From NCBI GenBank assembly GCA_017525225.1, contig JAFXTB010000152.1, forward strand, positions 1 through 59,400: 59,400 nt of DNA, written 5' to 3'. Under the pieces are notes generated by a model. The model was given only the letters and a program-made list of their open reading frames with translations. It was not told the DNA's origin and searched no databases. Each line of letters opens with the position of its first letter. Positions within the stretch are counted from its first letter, which is position 1. Positions 8,261-17,024 of this stretch are shown one piece after another. The stretch is from Kiritimatiellia bacterium (GTDB lineage Bacteria > Verrucomicrobiota > Kiritimatiellia > RFP12 > UBA1067). A program made the translations under genes and the position numbers.

Positions 8261-10999
8261 CTACCTTTCGATTCCACGTACAATGTCCACCATGTCGCCG
8301 GCAGAACCCTCGAAGTAGGGATTGAGCGAGACGGCGTTTACGCCAAGTTCCTCGCCGACCTTTGCGGCGGCGTTGTCGAAGACTACCTCCGTCTCTGCCG
8401 CACGGGCGGTGAACACGATGTGGTGCAGGTTGACGCGTGCCACGTTGTTGTTGAAGTCGTAGCGTCCGTTGCTGCGATTGTCCACATGCACCCACGAAAG
8501 ATCCTTGCGGACCTCGACGCCCGCATCCAGCCGCACGTCGATTCCAAACCTGCGTGGCGCAATGCGACGCGCCTTCACGTCCTTGACATCGAACGTGACG
8601 AACTGCAGGCAGTACGTGCGACCGGGCACAAGACCTTTCGCCGTCTGCGCAAGCCTGGTCGGCGCGCCATCCTCGCGCACCAGCACGGCGAACGTGTCGC
8701 CCACGCCGCCATTGCCACCCCAGCGGCATTGGCTGCGGCGGGCAAACCCCTCATGGGAATCCGTACGCACTTTGCCAGATGCACGCCACGGCGCTGGTAG
8801 GGTCACGCGTCCCGCATGACCACTGCCGTCTGGTAGGGCGGTCGCCCCGCGACCGCCACTGAAATCCCCGTCCTGCAGGTGACCGGGACGATATCTGTAG
8901 CCATATACGGACGACAGCATGTTGGTATGGCCCTCAACCACATAATGCCGCATCAAGGCGAAGCTCCAGCGCTTCATCTCGTCATCCGCATAGTTGCAGC
9001 CCCAGTAGCCCACAGAACCGAGGCCACGGCACGAGGGGTCGTTTGCGGCAAGATTCACCTGCATGTCGAGATAGTACTTGTAGTCGACTTCGGGATGGTG
9101 CACAAGCGAGATGATCGGCATCTGGTTGAAGTTGCCGAACGCCACGCATGCGGAGGGAATCGAAAGCGGATACCATGCGCGGTGCCTGTCGAGCGTATCC
9201 GCCACATACCGTTTCAGATACTGACGCGCATCCTCTTCGGACGTTCCAGGCGTACGGCAGTACATTTCAAGCAGCAGCTTGCCGCGTCCGCGCGAAGCGT
9301 TGATGCTCGTCGCAATGAAAGCATGGTCAAGCGACGGCGTGGCAGGCTTTCCGACGATCCAGGTATAGATGACACGCTCCGGAGAATGCTCGAGATCGTA
9401 GGCTTTCAGCCCCCTCGTATACGAATCGATGGCTCGGGGAGTGGCGTAGGTCTGCTCGTCGCACGTCACGCCGGAGTAATGTGGCGCCGTCATCCCCTTG
9501 CTTTGGGAAAGCGCCTTCTGGAGCGCTTCTGCCGAAAGTCCTACAGTGCCGAGATTGGCGAGCCAGCGGTAGCCCCGCGAATGGAACGAGGCGATGGTGT
9601 CAGCCGGGATGGTGCCACCGTTTTCAGTGGTGATCGCCGGAAGAACGTGACGCTCCTCGTACTGCCAGTCGTAGCGAGGTCCTTCCCGCACCGAACACTT
9701 CGCGCACGGTGGATAGCTGAAGATATCCGCTATGGAACGTACGATCAGCCGCCCTTCTCCGTCCCCTTTCACCACGATCTCATGGGGCCCCACCGAAACC
9801 TCGCGGAACGTCTCGCAGCGCGGCGTGTCGGCGGCAATTACCTCGCGCCCGTCCAGCAGGGCGCTCATGGCTGGTAGAGGCCGCTCCTTCCCCTGGTAGG
9901 GCGGGCAGCCCCCTGCCCGCCGCACCGCAATGTACAGCCACCCGCTGCGCGGCGCAGTGAATGTGAATTTGGCAGTTGCTTTCGCTTCTGGGAGTCTTGG
10001 AGTCTTGGAGCGACCTACACCCAATGGTTCATTGAGCAGCTCCGTCGATAGGTTGTTGAGCCTCCGCCCAATTCTACATTCTCCATTCTCCATTCTACAT
10101 TTGTCATCCACCGTTCGGAACGAAAACTTCTCGCTGCAGATCTCGCGTCCGCTCGCGCGTTCCACGCCACGTATTGTCATCACACCCTGCTCGACACCCT
10201 TCGGCAAAGAGACGATGCTCGAAGGTTTGAGGGGTTGAGAGGTTTGAGGGTGGTTCCCCCCTTCAATTTTACATTTTCCATTTTCAATTCTACATTCCAG
10301 ATCGTAGTCCTCCAGCCTGCCAGACGGCACCTTGCCGAAGAAGCGGAATTCAACTTCACGCTTCGATCTGGGTATCTCCCACAGAAGCGGTGCGAACGGC
10401 ACCAGGCGTGGAGTGTTCATGGCAGAGGAGATCGTCGAGAGCTCCGTATTTGCAAGCGCGACTTCATTCTCGGCCGTCAACCTTGCATCAGCCACGTCGA
10501 ATGTCCCGGTGAAGCCGATCGCATAGAAGATCACCTGATGGACGCCTTTATCGTCGAACGGCTTGAACTGGAAGGTCATCTCCTTCCACTGCCCATCCGT
10601 GTCTTTCGGAATGGTTCCAGCGGATTTCGTCTTCTCCCATCCGGTATTTATGACAACCACGCCTGCGGCCTTGAACCTGAAATCCTTCGTGCGCACTTTC
10701 GCGGAAAGCCTGTATAGGCCGTTGGAAACAAGCTGGATGCCTGTCTGCCGTATTATGGCTTCATGCGGCTCCGGTGAGGTCGATTCAAACCGAAAGTACG
10801 GCAGTGCGCCAGGTCCGCCGGACGGCATCCATTTCACGAATCTCCTGCTGTCCGAAGAGATGTACCAGCCGATCGGATAATCCGTCTGATCCGCTTCGAG
10901 AAGGCCGTTCGCAAGAATGTTCTCGCCAGGACCGACGCTGGCGAGAAGAGGCAAGGCTGCCGCCATTGCCGACAACATGCAGAAGACTGCCGTTCGCAT
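8261..10999 (-). CDS. Secreted CBM-like protein with in-frame inserted DNA repeats
   Basis: The protein has 912 residues from ATG 10999, one base after the stop of the preceding gene, so translation is probably coupled. It has a signal peptide (MRTAVFCMLSAMAAALPLLA) and an N-terminal jelly-roll region like CBM4/9 (ENILANGLLEADQTDYPIGW). A possible TIM-barrel-like region covers about residues 470-740 (HVLPAITTENGGTIPADTIA, TWIVGKPATPSLDHAF), followed by a C-terminal beta-sandwich. I cannot name the hydrolase family or its catalytic residues. It is odd: several stretches are translated simple or hairpin repeats (residues about 230-270, 310-380 and 715-740), including CRMENGECRIG, KTPRLPEAK, RRAGGCPPYQG and GGRGATALPDG. 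They look inserted at DNA level yet keep the frame open. Confidence 0.7.
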   Translation of the reverse strand: MRTAVFCMLSAMAAALPLLASVGPGENILANGLLEADQTDYPIGWYISSDSRRFVKWMPSGGPGALPYFRFESTSPEPHEAIIRQTGIQLVSNGLYRLSAKVRTKDFRFKAAGVVVINTGWEKTKSAGTIPKDTDGQWKEMTFQFKPFDDKGVHQVIFYAIGFTGTFDVADARLTAENEVALANTELSTISSAMNTPRLVPFAPLLWEIPRSKREVEFRFFGKVPSGRLEDYDLECRIENGKCKIEGGNHPQTSQPLKPSSIVSLPKGVEQGVMTIRGVERASGREICSEKFSFRTVDDKCRMENGECRIGRRLNNLSTELLNEPLGVGRSKTPRLPEAKATAKFTFTAPRSGWLYIAVRRAGGCPPYQGKERPLPAMSALLDGREVIAADTPRCETFREVSVGPHEIVVKGDGEGRLIVRSIADIFSYPPCAKCSVREGPRYDWQYEERHVLPAITTENGGTIPADTIASFHSRGYRWLANLGTVGLSAEALQKALSQSKGMTAPHYSGVTCDEQTYATPRAIDSYTRGLKAYDLEHSPERVIYTWIVGKPATPSLDHAFIATSINASRGRGKLLLEMYCRTPGTSEEDARQYLKRYVADTLDRHRAWYPLSIPSACVAFGNFNQMPIISLVHHPEVDYKYYLDMQVNLAANDPSCRGLGSVGYWGCNYADDEMKRWSFALMRHYVVEGHTNMLSSVYGYRYRPGHLQDGDFSGGRGATALPDGSGHAGRVTLPAPWRASGKVRTDSHEGFARRSQCRWGGNGGVGDTFAVLVREDGAPTRLAQTAKGLVPGRTYCLQFVTFDVKDVKARRIAPRRFGIDVRLDAGVEVRKDLSWVHVDNRSNGRYDFNNNVARVNLHHIVFTARAAETEVVFDNAAAKVGEELGVNAVSLNPYFEGSAGDMVDIVRGIER
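8794..8821. repeat. Hairpin repeat element copy A (CTGGTAGGG family)
   Basis: The element begins CTGGTAGGG and folds back with arms GGTCA-C-GCG and CGC-A-TGACC around TCC. It lies inside the CDS 8261-10999 and is read on the minus strand as GHAGRVTLPA. Confidence 0.7.
8830..8857. repeat. Hairpin repeat element copy B (CTGGTAGGG family)
   Basis: It begins CTGGTAGGG and has a perfect 9-bp stem (GGCGGTCGC / GCGACCGCC) with a CCC loop. It lies 8 bases from copy A, in the same reading frame, and is read as GGRGATALPD. Confidence 0.75.
9893..9921. repeat. Hairpin repeat element copy C (CTGGTAGGG family)
   Basis: It begins CTGGTAGGG and has a perfect 9-bp stem (GGCGGGCAG / CTGCCCGCC) with a CCCC loop. 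It is read in a different frame from copies A and B (RRAGGCPPYQG), so the similarity is at DNA level. A degenerate copy starting CTGGTAGAGG precedes it near 9871. Confidence 0.75.
9991..10010. repeat. Tandem 8-mer GGAGTCTT, 2.5 copies
   Basis: Two and a half head-to-tail copies of GGAGTCTT lie inside the CDS 8261-10999, encoding SKTPRLP on the minus strand. They belong to a cluster of simple repeats in this gene. Confidence 0.65.
10070..10110. repeat. AT-rich CATT(C/T)-type simple repeat, copy 1
   Basis: The stretch is built from ATTCTACATT and CTCCATT units and translates on the minus strand as DKCRMENGECRIG. It closely matches the stretch at 10257-10301. Confidence 0.65.
10223..10250. repeat. 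GGTTTGAGG-type tandem repeat
   Basis: Alternating GGTTTGAGG and GGTTGAGA units lie inside the CDS 8261-10999, read on the minus strand as PQTSQPLKP. Confidence 0.6.
10257..10301. repeat. AT-rich CATT(C/T)-type simple repeat, copy 2
   Basis: The stretch is built from CAATTTTACATTTTCCATT-like units and translates as ECRIENGKCKIEGG in the same frame as copy 1. Its base composition is far more AT-rich than the surrounding gene. Confidence 0.65.
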
Positions 11000-11000
11000 G

Positions 11001-12941
11001 CTACCTGACCGGCCAGGAATCGAAGCGCACATCTATCGGCTCCAGTTCGTATTTCACGCTCCGTCCACCTACCTTCAGCACGCCCGACACCTTGCTGCGC
11101 ACGGTGTTGGCCAGTAGAAGATGCACGCGATCCCCGGCTAGCCAGGCGCGCGCTGCAATCTCGGCCGGTGCATCCTCTATCTCGGGCGGAACGCCGTCGG
11201 AAAGAAGTACCGGCTCGAACGCCTTGACCTCCTTAGCCACCGCGCAAACGTTCGGCCATGCGTCGGCAATGCGCTCCTTCGGCCACTTGTCGCGCTTGAG
11301 CGCGTCGAAGAACGAGTAGAACACAAGCCCGTTCGCGCCCGCGGCTATCGCCTGCCAGGTCATGGAGCGCAGTTCGGGATACGTAGGCAGGTGCACGGAC
11401 GGACGGTTCGTCTCGTCCGGACGGTAGTAGCCCCAGTCGAAGGCCTGCGGCACCTGCCACATCGGCTTGAATCCGTATGTCGACTTCTTCGCCTCGCGCG
11501 CCCACCCCGCGGCAATGCCGATCTCGGTACGGTCGGGTCCACCATGGTTGCCGACGGGGTAGGGGTCCATGCCTATCACGTCGAACCCGCGTACGAGCGG
11601 CCGCACGTCCCTCGGCTTGTCGAGCACTATCCACGTTGGATGGTCGGGATCCATCTCATGCACGGCCGCGCGGCGGGCGGCAAGAATCGGCTCGAAGTGC
11701 TCAGGCACCTCGTCCGCCAGATACCAGGCCATGATGGAGGGATGCATCCGGAAGCGCCTCACGTTGGCGCGGATGTATCTGGCATCCAGCTCCGCCGCCT
11801 TCTGCGGCGTCCTGGCGGAACCGATGTCCTGGAAGAATCCGCTCAGCGGGTATATGACGTGCAACCCCGCCGCTTGGCAGATATCGAGCCGGGCCTGGTC
11901 AGGACGCTTGTACGGCATCAGGCAGTTGAAGGGGGCGCCGTTGGTGTACACGGCGATGTCCTCCGCCGTCACCTCGCCCCAGTACATGCCGAGCGGGAAG
12001 AACGGACGGCCATCCAATATCGTGCGGTGGCGGGCGTCGAAGGTCACCTTGCGCGGCATGGGGCAGTACTCGCGCGTGAAGAGGCAGCAGGAACGCCCAA
12101 GAGTGGCAGTGCCGTCCTTGCGGCGTACGGACAGCGCCACCTCGTTCCTTCCATACGCCAGCGCCTCGACCGGGAGCGTGGCCGTAGCGACAGCGTTGGA
12201 CAACGTGCCGCGCACCGTGGCCGGCCCGTTGGTGGAAACATATTCAAGCACGCACTCGAGCGCCTCCACCGGGTTCTTGAGCGGATTGACGCAAAAGGCC
12301 GCACTGAAGGCGACGTCCCCTTCCCAAGCCTCGTTGCGGTAGGCGGACGTGCAGAGATGGTCGACAGGATTGGCCGCCACCGGGCGAAGGACGATCTTGT
12401 CGATCAGGACACGCCCGCTCGCGTCGCCGGAGTAGAGGAAGAAACGTCCCGCAACCGCCTTCTCGGGCAGGACGCGCGTCACACCCTCGACGCGATGCCA
12501 ACCATCCTTCCTCACGGAGTTATCGATGACACGCCGGGCGGCACCTCCGCCATAGCCGAGGTGGTGGCCATTGGCATCGTCGGCGCCGAACGACAGCGAC
12601 AGATCGCCCTTCTTGGACTTCAGGCCAGATGAGTTCATCCACGCCTCGAAACGGTATGCAAGGCCGGCCTCCACAGGTATCGAATCGGAGCAGGGCCAGC
12701 TAATCTTGTCGCCGGGCTTGGCCTCGAACACCAGCCCCGCAGAGCCATCCAGCCCGCAACCCTTCTTCACGCGCCAGAAACGAGCTGGCAGATACCTCCA
12801 GCCGTTCGTCCCGGCCTCGAAGTCTCCATTGACGAAAAGATTCGTCTCGGCATGGAGCGTGGCGGCCACCATCGCCACCAATGTAAATAGACACTTGCGG
12901 CTCGTGAACAACCGTACCATTCTTGATCTGTTGACATTCAT
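11001..12941 (-). CDS. Secreted CBM plus TIM-barrel glycoside hydrolase (GH2/GH42-clan-like)
   Basis: The protein has 646 residues. ATG 12941 lies 9 bases after AGGAGG; the ATG at 12950 touches the AGGAGG and is disfavoured. A signal peptide is followed by a CBM4/9-like jelly roll (NLFVNGDFEAGTNGW, about residues 34-190), a beta-sandwich, and a TIM barrel beginning RTILDGRPFFPLGMYWG near residue 300. The motif WYLADEVPEH carries the likely acid/base Glu. GMDPYPVGN and QAFDWGYY recur in the two paralogues at 12957 and 44914. It would cleave a glycan outside the cytoplasm; no family number can be assigned. It starts 6 bases after the preceding gene. Confidence 0.75.
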   Translation of the reverse strand: MNVNRSRMVRLFTSRKCLFTLVAMVAATLHAETNLFVNGDFEAGTNGWRYLPARFWRVKKGCGLDGSAGLVFEAKPGDKISWPCSDSIPVEAGLAYRFEAWMNSSGLKSKKGDLSLSFGADDANGHHLGYGGGAARRVIDNSVRKDGWHRVEGVTRVLPEKAVAGRFFLYSGDASGRVLIDKIVLRPVAANPVDHLCTSAYRNEAWEGDVAFSAAFCVNPLKNPVEALECVLEYVSTNGPATVRGTLSNAVATATLPVEALAYGRNEVALSVRRKDGTATLGRSCCLFTREYCPMPRKVTFDARHRTILDGRPFFPLGMYWGEVTAEDIAVYTNGAPFNCLMPYKRPDQARLDICQAAGLHVIYPLSGFFQDIGSARTPQKAAELDARYIRANVRRFRMHPSIMAWYLADEVPEHFEPILAARRAAVHEMDPDHPTWIVLDKPRDVRPLVRGFDVIGMDPYPVGNHGGPDRTEIGIAAGWAREAKKSTYGFKPMWQVPQAFDWGYYRPDETNRPSVHLPTYPELRSMTWQAIAAGANGLVFYSFFDALKRDKWPKERIADAWPNVCAVAKEVKAFEPVLLSDGVPPEIEDAPAEIAARAWLAGDRVHLLLANTVRSKVSGVLKVGGRSVKYELEPIDVRFDSWPVR

Positions 12942-12956
12942 TCTGATCATCCTCCT

Positions 12957-15900
12957 TTACATTCCCTTGCAGGCGCGGACCGCCGGCACGACCACTTTGC
13001 CGCCGAGCGGCGCCTTGAGACTGCGCCCCTCGACTGTGACCTCCACGCCATTCGCCATTGTCGCTACCACATCGAACACGCGGCCAGCCAGCTTCACACC
13101 TTGCAGCGACATGCGGTCCGCGCCTTCGGGTAGATGCGGCGCGACTTCGATGGAGAAGTCTTCGCGCACCTTGATGCCGAACATGCCGAAGATGATCGTC
13201 TGAGAGATGCCGCCGCCCTCGATGTTGAGCTGGAGCGGTGTGCTGTGCCGGTAGTCGGGACGATCCGCATAATGCGAATCACCCCAATATGGCAGCCGGT
13301 CGCCAAGCCACTTCAAACGCGAGAGGATGGTCTCTGCCTCCTTCACGCGACCATCGGCATAGAGGCGGTCCACGACGGCCGGCGCGAACGAGACACATGC
13401 GCCAGGGCCGCCGTTGTCCACATCCCAATCGTCGTACGCGGGGTCGATCTTGGCGAGCGAATGCACGCCGTATGCGCCCAGGAACTCCTTTGGATCCATG
13501 AGGTGCCGCACGAGCGCCGCCTCGGCATCGCCATCCATGACCCAGTCGCCCCAACCGAGCGCCTTGAACATCTGAATGGTCCAGCGGCATGTGGGTTTGC
13601 CATCGGAGCACTTGCCCACGAACCAGCCGCGCTTGGCGTCCCACTGCTTCTCGCGGCAGAGTCTCTTGAGGGCGTCGGCGCGCCGGACCAGATCGATCTT
13701 CGGATCATGCCCTGCGAGGCGGCAGAGGGAGTCCGCGAGATGCAGCAGCACGATGCGGCGCAGGTTCATATCGGGCATTTCACCGTTGTAGAGGTTGCCG
13801 AAGCGAAGCTCCAGGTGGTCGTTGCGCGGACCATAGTCAGCCAGCACCGCGTCCTTCGTCAGATCGTCGTGCGTAAGCGCCATGTCCAGCACACGCTGCA
13901 CGACGGTACGGCCGTCCACGCTTTCCTTCAGGAACGCCACATCCCCCGTCTCCATCACATAGGCGTGGATGAGGAATATCATCTTCTCCTGGTTGATGGG
14001 GTAGTACGGTCCCACTGGTCCGCCGTCGCAGGGGTTGAAGGCGTAGCATCTTGTGAGGTCGAGCTTCATGTACACGCGCAGGTGCTCCTTGATCGCCTCG
14101 GGCGCGACAAGCGGCCACATGCGGTATGGTCCACCTATGTTCCAGAGATAGCTGCACATGCAACAGCCGAACATCCCGCCCGTGGAATAGTAAGGCTTAA
14201 CCACGAACTCGTCGACGTTCCACTCGCAGAGAAGGAAGTGGAGAAGCGAGCGCGTATAGAGCCGCCGGTAGCCGTCGTCATCGGTCTCGAAACGCGGCAC
14301 CCTCCCGGCGAGAGACCGGACGCGCCCCCGCCATGCCTCGATGCTCGCGGCGATGGTCGCGGCGGGTTTGGCCAGGGCGCGGCGCACCGTGTCGCCGACA
14401 GGATCATCAAGCAATCTCTGGGCGGGCTGTCCTTCCTTCCAGTACGCCTTCGTAGATTCCGGGTCGATGCGGCCGCTGGGGCCTATCGCAAGCGCGAAGT
14501 GGCACTTACGGCTTTCGCCGGGGGGGACATCCTTCATCGTGACGGCACCGAACTGCCATGTCGAGGCTCCGTAGGCGACCTTCGCCGGGTTCATCCCGCT
14601 TTCGTGCGAAATCACACCGCCGCGCCAGGCCGGAAGATGCGCGTGCGGCGACGAGAAGGACCACTTGGCCAGATAGTGCGGGGTGCCTTCCATCGAGTGG
14701 CCGATCCTCATCGTCCTTGCGGCAGCGCCTTCGTTCTTCGCCTCCACCTCCAGGATGAGCGCCCTTTCGCCCGCGATCGGATAGAGGCGGCTCGAGATGC
14801 GCCAACCGTCGGCCACCCCTTCCCGCACAAGCACTTCCGGACGCCACCGGTGCCGTTTCGCCGCCACCTTTGCGCCGTTGAACGTGAACGACAGCTTCAG
14901 GTCGTCGCAGAAGTAAGGCGGCGCATACAGGCGGCGGATCTCCGCCACGTCCTCAAGCCAGCCGTTTACGGAAAGATGCCCGTTAACAAGCCCGCAGTCA
15001 CGCGGCTTCATTATCGACCGGTCGCCATCGATGCCGAAGGAACGGTCAAGTTCCTCGGCCCACGTTTCGCCAGGAGTCAGCGCCACGAACGCATAGCCAA
15101 GCGGCGGCAGATCCAGCACGAGCGAGGCTCCTTCCAACGAAGCGCCGCCGCCCAAGGCGGTCTCGATGGCACGGAACGCGCGTGGCAGCGCAAGGCGCGC
15201 CTTTGCCGGAGACTTGGTGCGGTTGACGGCAAGTACCCAGTCGCGTCCACCATGGTTCCAGGCACGGACGGCCAGCCTGTCCATCGGCACGTCCGAAAGC
15301 GCCATCGGCTCGCCGTCCGAGAGCAGCACGCCCTCCATCCGCTTCACCTCCCGCGCCACGTCGCAGACATCTGCCCATGAGGCGTCGAACTCGGCACTCT
15401 TCATCTTCCTGCGCATGGAGCTGTAGGAATAGAGGCACAGTCCGTTCGCGCCCGCCGCCACGCCCTGCCAGCACATGTTCGCCATCTCCTGGCGGGTAGG
15501 CATGTGGACATCCGGCGGGATGTCCCTCGGATCCTTGCGGTACCAGGTCCAGTTGAACGCCTGCGGCACCTGCCACATGGGCCGCATGTCGAACATCCCC
15601 TCGCGCGTCCGCCAGGCCCAGTCGGAGCATATCCCGATGTCGGCACGATCCTCCTTGTTGCCGATGGGGTATGGATCCATCCCTATCACGTCGTAGCACG
15701 GCAGAAGCGCGCGCGCGTGGTGCGGTTTGTCGGTGACGGTCCAGGTAGGATGGTCGGGGTCAATCTCCTCCAGCAGATCGTTCACGCTTGCGACGTTAGG
15801 CACATAGGCGAGCGGCACCTCGTCCACCAGGAACCAGGCCAGCAGCGCAGGATGACTGCCTACGTCCGCCACATGCTTTCTGAACCACGCATGGCTCTCC

Positions 15901-17012
15901 GCCTCGGTCTTGAACGGGCTGTTCACGGAATATCTGAGGCCGTGTACCTTCTGCATCACGCACGGCGCGACCATCAGTCCGGCGGCGGCGTAGCGGTCCA
16001 TGTCGTCCTTCTCCACCACGCCGTACGGCATGAAGAAGTTGAATGGCCCCTTCCTGTAGATGGCGAGGTCCTCGGCATCCATCCTCCCGGAGAAGCACCC
16101 GAGCGGGAAGAAGGGTTTCCCGTCGACAAGCGTACGCCCCAGCCTGTCGAATGCGACATGGCGGCGGATGGGCGTCTCGGAATGGATGATCCGGCGCGAT
16201 CTGCTGGCAAGCACCTTGCCGGACGAGCGCTCCCGTATACACAATGTCACCTGCTGCGTGCCGCAGGCGAACTGCGCGGCGTCGCACGTCATCTCCGCCA
16301 GATCGGCGGCAAAACGGTCGGCCGGACGGGAGACCATCCTGCCGTCCTCACCCTTGAACGTGAATTCCGCCGACAGGCCATTCAGCGGATGGCGCACGAC
16401 ATTGAGGCTCAGGGGGGTCACGAAGCGTATCGGACCATCCGCCCGGATGAATGCGTTGCGGTATGCGGAGGTGACCAGGTAGGAGATCATCTCCGAGCCT
16501 TCCTCGGCAAGTAGGAAGTCGTCGAAGAGCACCCTCCCCGTGTCGCCACGTCTCATGTGCGCATGCAGGATGCCCCTGGCGGCGTTGGCCGGCAGCGGCG
16601 GGGTGTGCCCCTCGTAGCGGGTCCAGCCGTCTGTATGCGCGTCGTTGTCGACGGCCGGGGTAGCGTAAGTGCAGGCTATCCACTTGTTCGTGGCGTCGCA
16701 CCAGCCCAGGCACACCTGCGGCGAGGGCTTGCCGCGTTCGGTCTTCACCCACGCGCCGAAGGCATAGCGCACGCCCGGTTCGAGCGTGACGCGCTGGGAT
16801 GGGTAGGAGAAGCGCTTCGGATCGTCGCAGTCCCACGCTAGAGCGCGAGAGCCCTTGCGTCCCGCCCCGTCGAGGACGCTCCAGTTCGCAGGCACATACC
16901 AGCCCTCCACCGGCTTCTCGGCTTCGAAGCCCGTGTTCTGGGCGATGGGGGCGGCGGCGCTGGCCGACGCCACGGAAACACACGCACAAAGGCACCAGCC
17001 AAGGTATTTCAT
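12957..17012 (-). CDS. Giant secreted fusion: CBM/TIM-barrel hydrolase plus (alpha/alpha)6-barrel hydrolase
   Basis: The protein has 1351 residues from ATG 17012 (AGGGG 9 bases upstream) with a signal peptide. Residues 20-650 match the domain order of the neighbour at 11001: jelly roll, beta-sandwich, TIM barrel with DGKPFFPLGCFSG, WFLVDEVPL, GMDPYPIGN and QAFNWTWYR. Residues about 680-1340 add a beta-sandwich and a helical barrel (YYSTGGMFGCCMCSYLWNIG, YGPRNDHLELRFGNLYNGEM, WDVDNGGPGACVSF) resembling MGH1-like/GH63-GH37-type glucosidases. Two different glycosidase folds in one chain imply two-step cutting of one glycan. Catalytic acids in the second half are not certain. It starts just after the stop of the beta-helix gene. 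Confidence 0.75.
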   Translation of the reverse strand: MKYLGWCLCACVSVASASAAAPIAQNTGFEAEKPVEGWYVPANWSVLDGAGRKGSRALAWDCDDPKRFSYPSQRVTLEPGVRYAFGAWVKTERGKPSPQVCLGWCDATNKWIACTYATPAVDNDAHTDGWTRYEGHTPPLPANAARGILHAHMRRGDTGRVLFDDFLLAEEGSEMISYLVTSAYRNAFIRADGPIRFVTPLSLNVVRHPLNGLSAEFTFKGEDGRMVSRPADRFAADLAEMTCDAAQFACGTQQVTLCIRERSSGKVLASRSRRIIHSETPIRRHVAFDRLGRTLVDGKPFFPLGCFSGRMDAEDLAIYRKGPFNFFMPYGVVEKDDMDRYAAAGLMVAPCVMQKVHGLRYSVNSPFKTEAESHAWFRKHVADVGSHPALLAWFLVDEVPLAYVPNVASVNDLLEEIDPDHPTWTVTDKPHHARALLPCYDVIGMDPYPIGNKEDRADIGICSDWAWRTREGMFDMRPMWQVPQAFNWTWYRKDPRDIPPDVHMPTRQEMANMCWQGVAAGANGLCLYSYSSMRRKMKSAEFDASWADVCDVAREVKRMEGVLLSDGEPMALSDVPMDRLAVRAWNHGGRDWVLAVNRTKSPAKARLALPRAFRAIETALGGGASLEGASLVLDLPPLGYAFVALTPGETWAEELDRSFGIDGDRSIMKPRDCGLVNGHLSVNGWLEDVAEIRRLYAPPYFCDDLKLSFTFNGAKVAAKRHRWRPEVLVREGVADGWRISSRLYPIAGERALILEVEAKNEGAAARTMRIGHSMEGTPHYLAKWSFSSPHAHLPAWRGGVISHESGMNPAKVAYGASTWQFGAVTMKDVPPGESRKCHFALAIGPSGRIDPESTKAYWKEGQPAQRLLDDPVGDTVRRALAKPAATIAASIEAWRGRVRSLAGRVPRFETDDDGYRRLYTRSLLHFLLCEWNVDEFVVKPYYSTGGMFGCCMCSYLWNIGGPYRMWPLVAPEAIKEHLRVYMKLDLTRCYAFNPCDGGPVGPYYPINQEKMIFLIHAYVMETGDVAFLKESVDGRTVVQRVLDMALTHDDLTKDAVLADYGPRNDHLELRFGNLYNGEMPDMNLRRIVLLHLADSLCRLAGHDPKIDLVRRADALKRLCREKQWDAKRGWFVGKCSDGKPTCRWTIQMFKALGWGDWVMDGDAEAALVRHLMDPKEFLGAYGVHSLAKIDPAYDDWDVDNGGPGACVSFAPAVVDRLYADGRVKEAETILSRLKWLGDRLPYWGDSHYADRPDYRHSTPLQLNIEGGGISQTIIFGMFGIKVREDFSIEVAPHLPEGADRMSLQGVKLAGRVFDVVATMANGVEVTVEGRSLKAPLGGKVVVPAVRACKGM

Positions 17013-17024
17013 CTGTACCATCCC

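Noticed and set aside
13134-15380. 748-codon plus-strand frame
   Set aside because: It is the antisense shadow of the TIM-barrel/alpha-barrel fusion.
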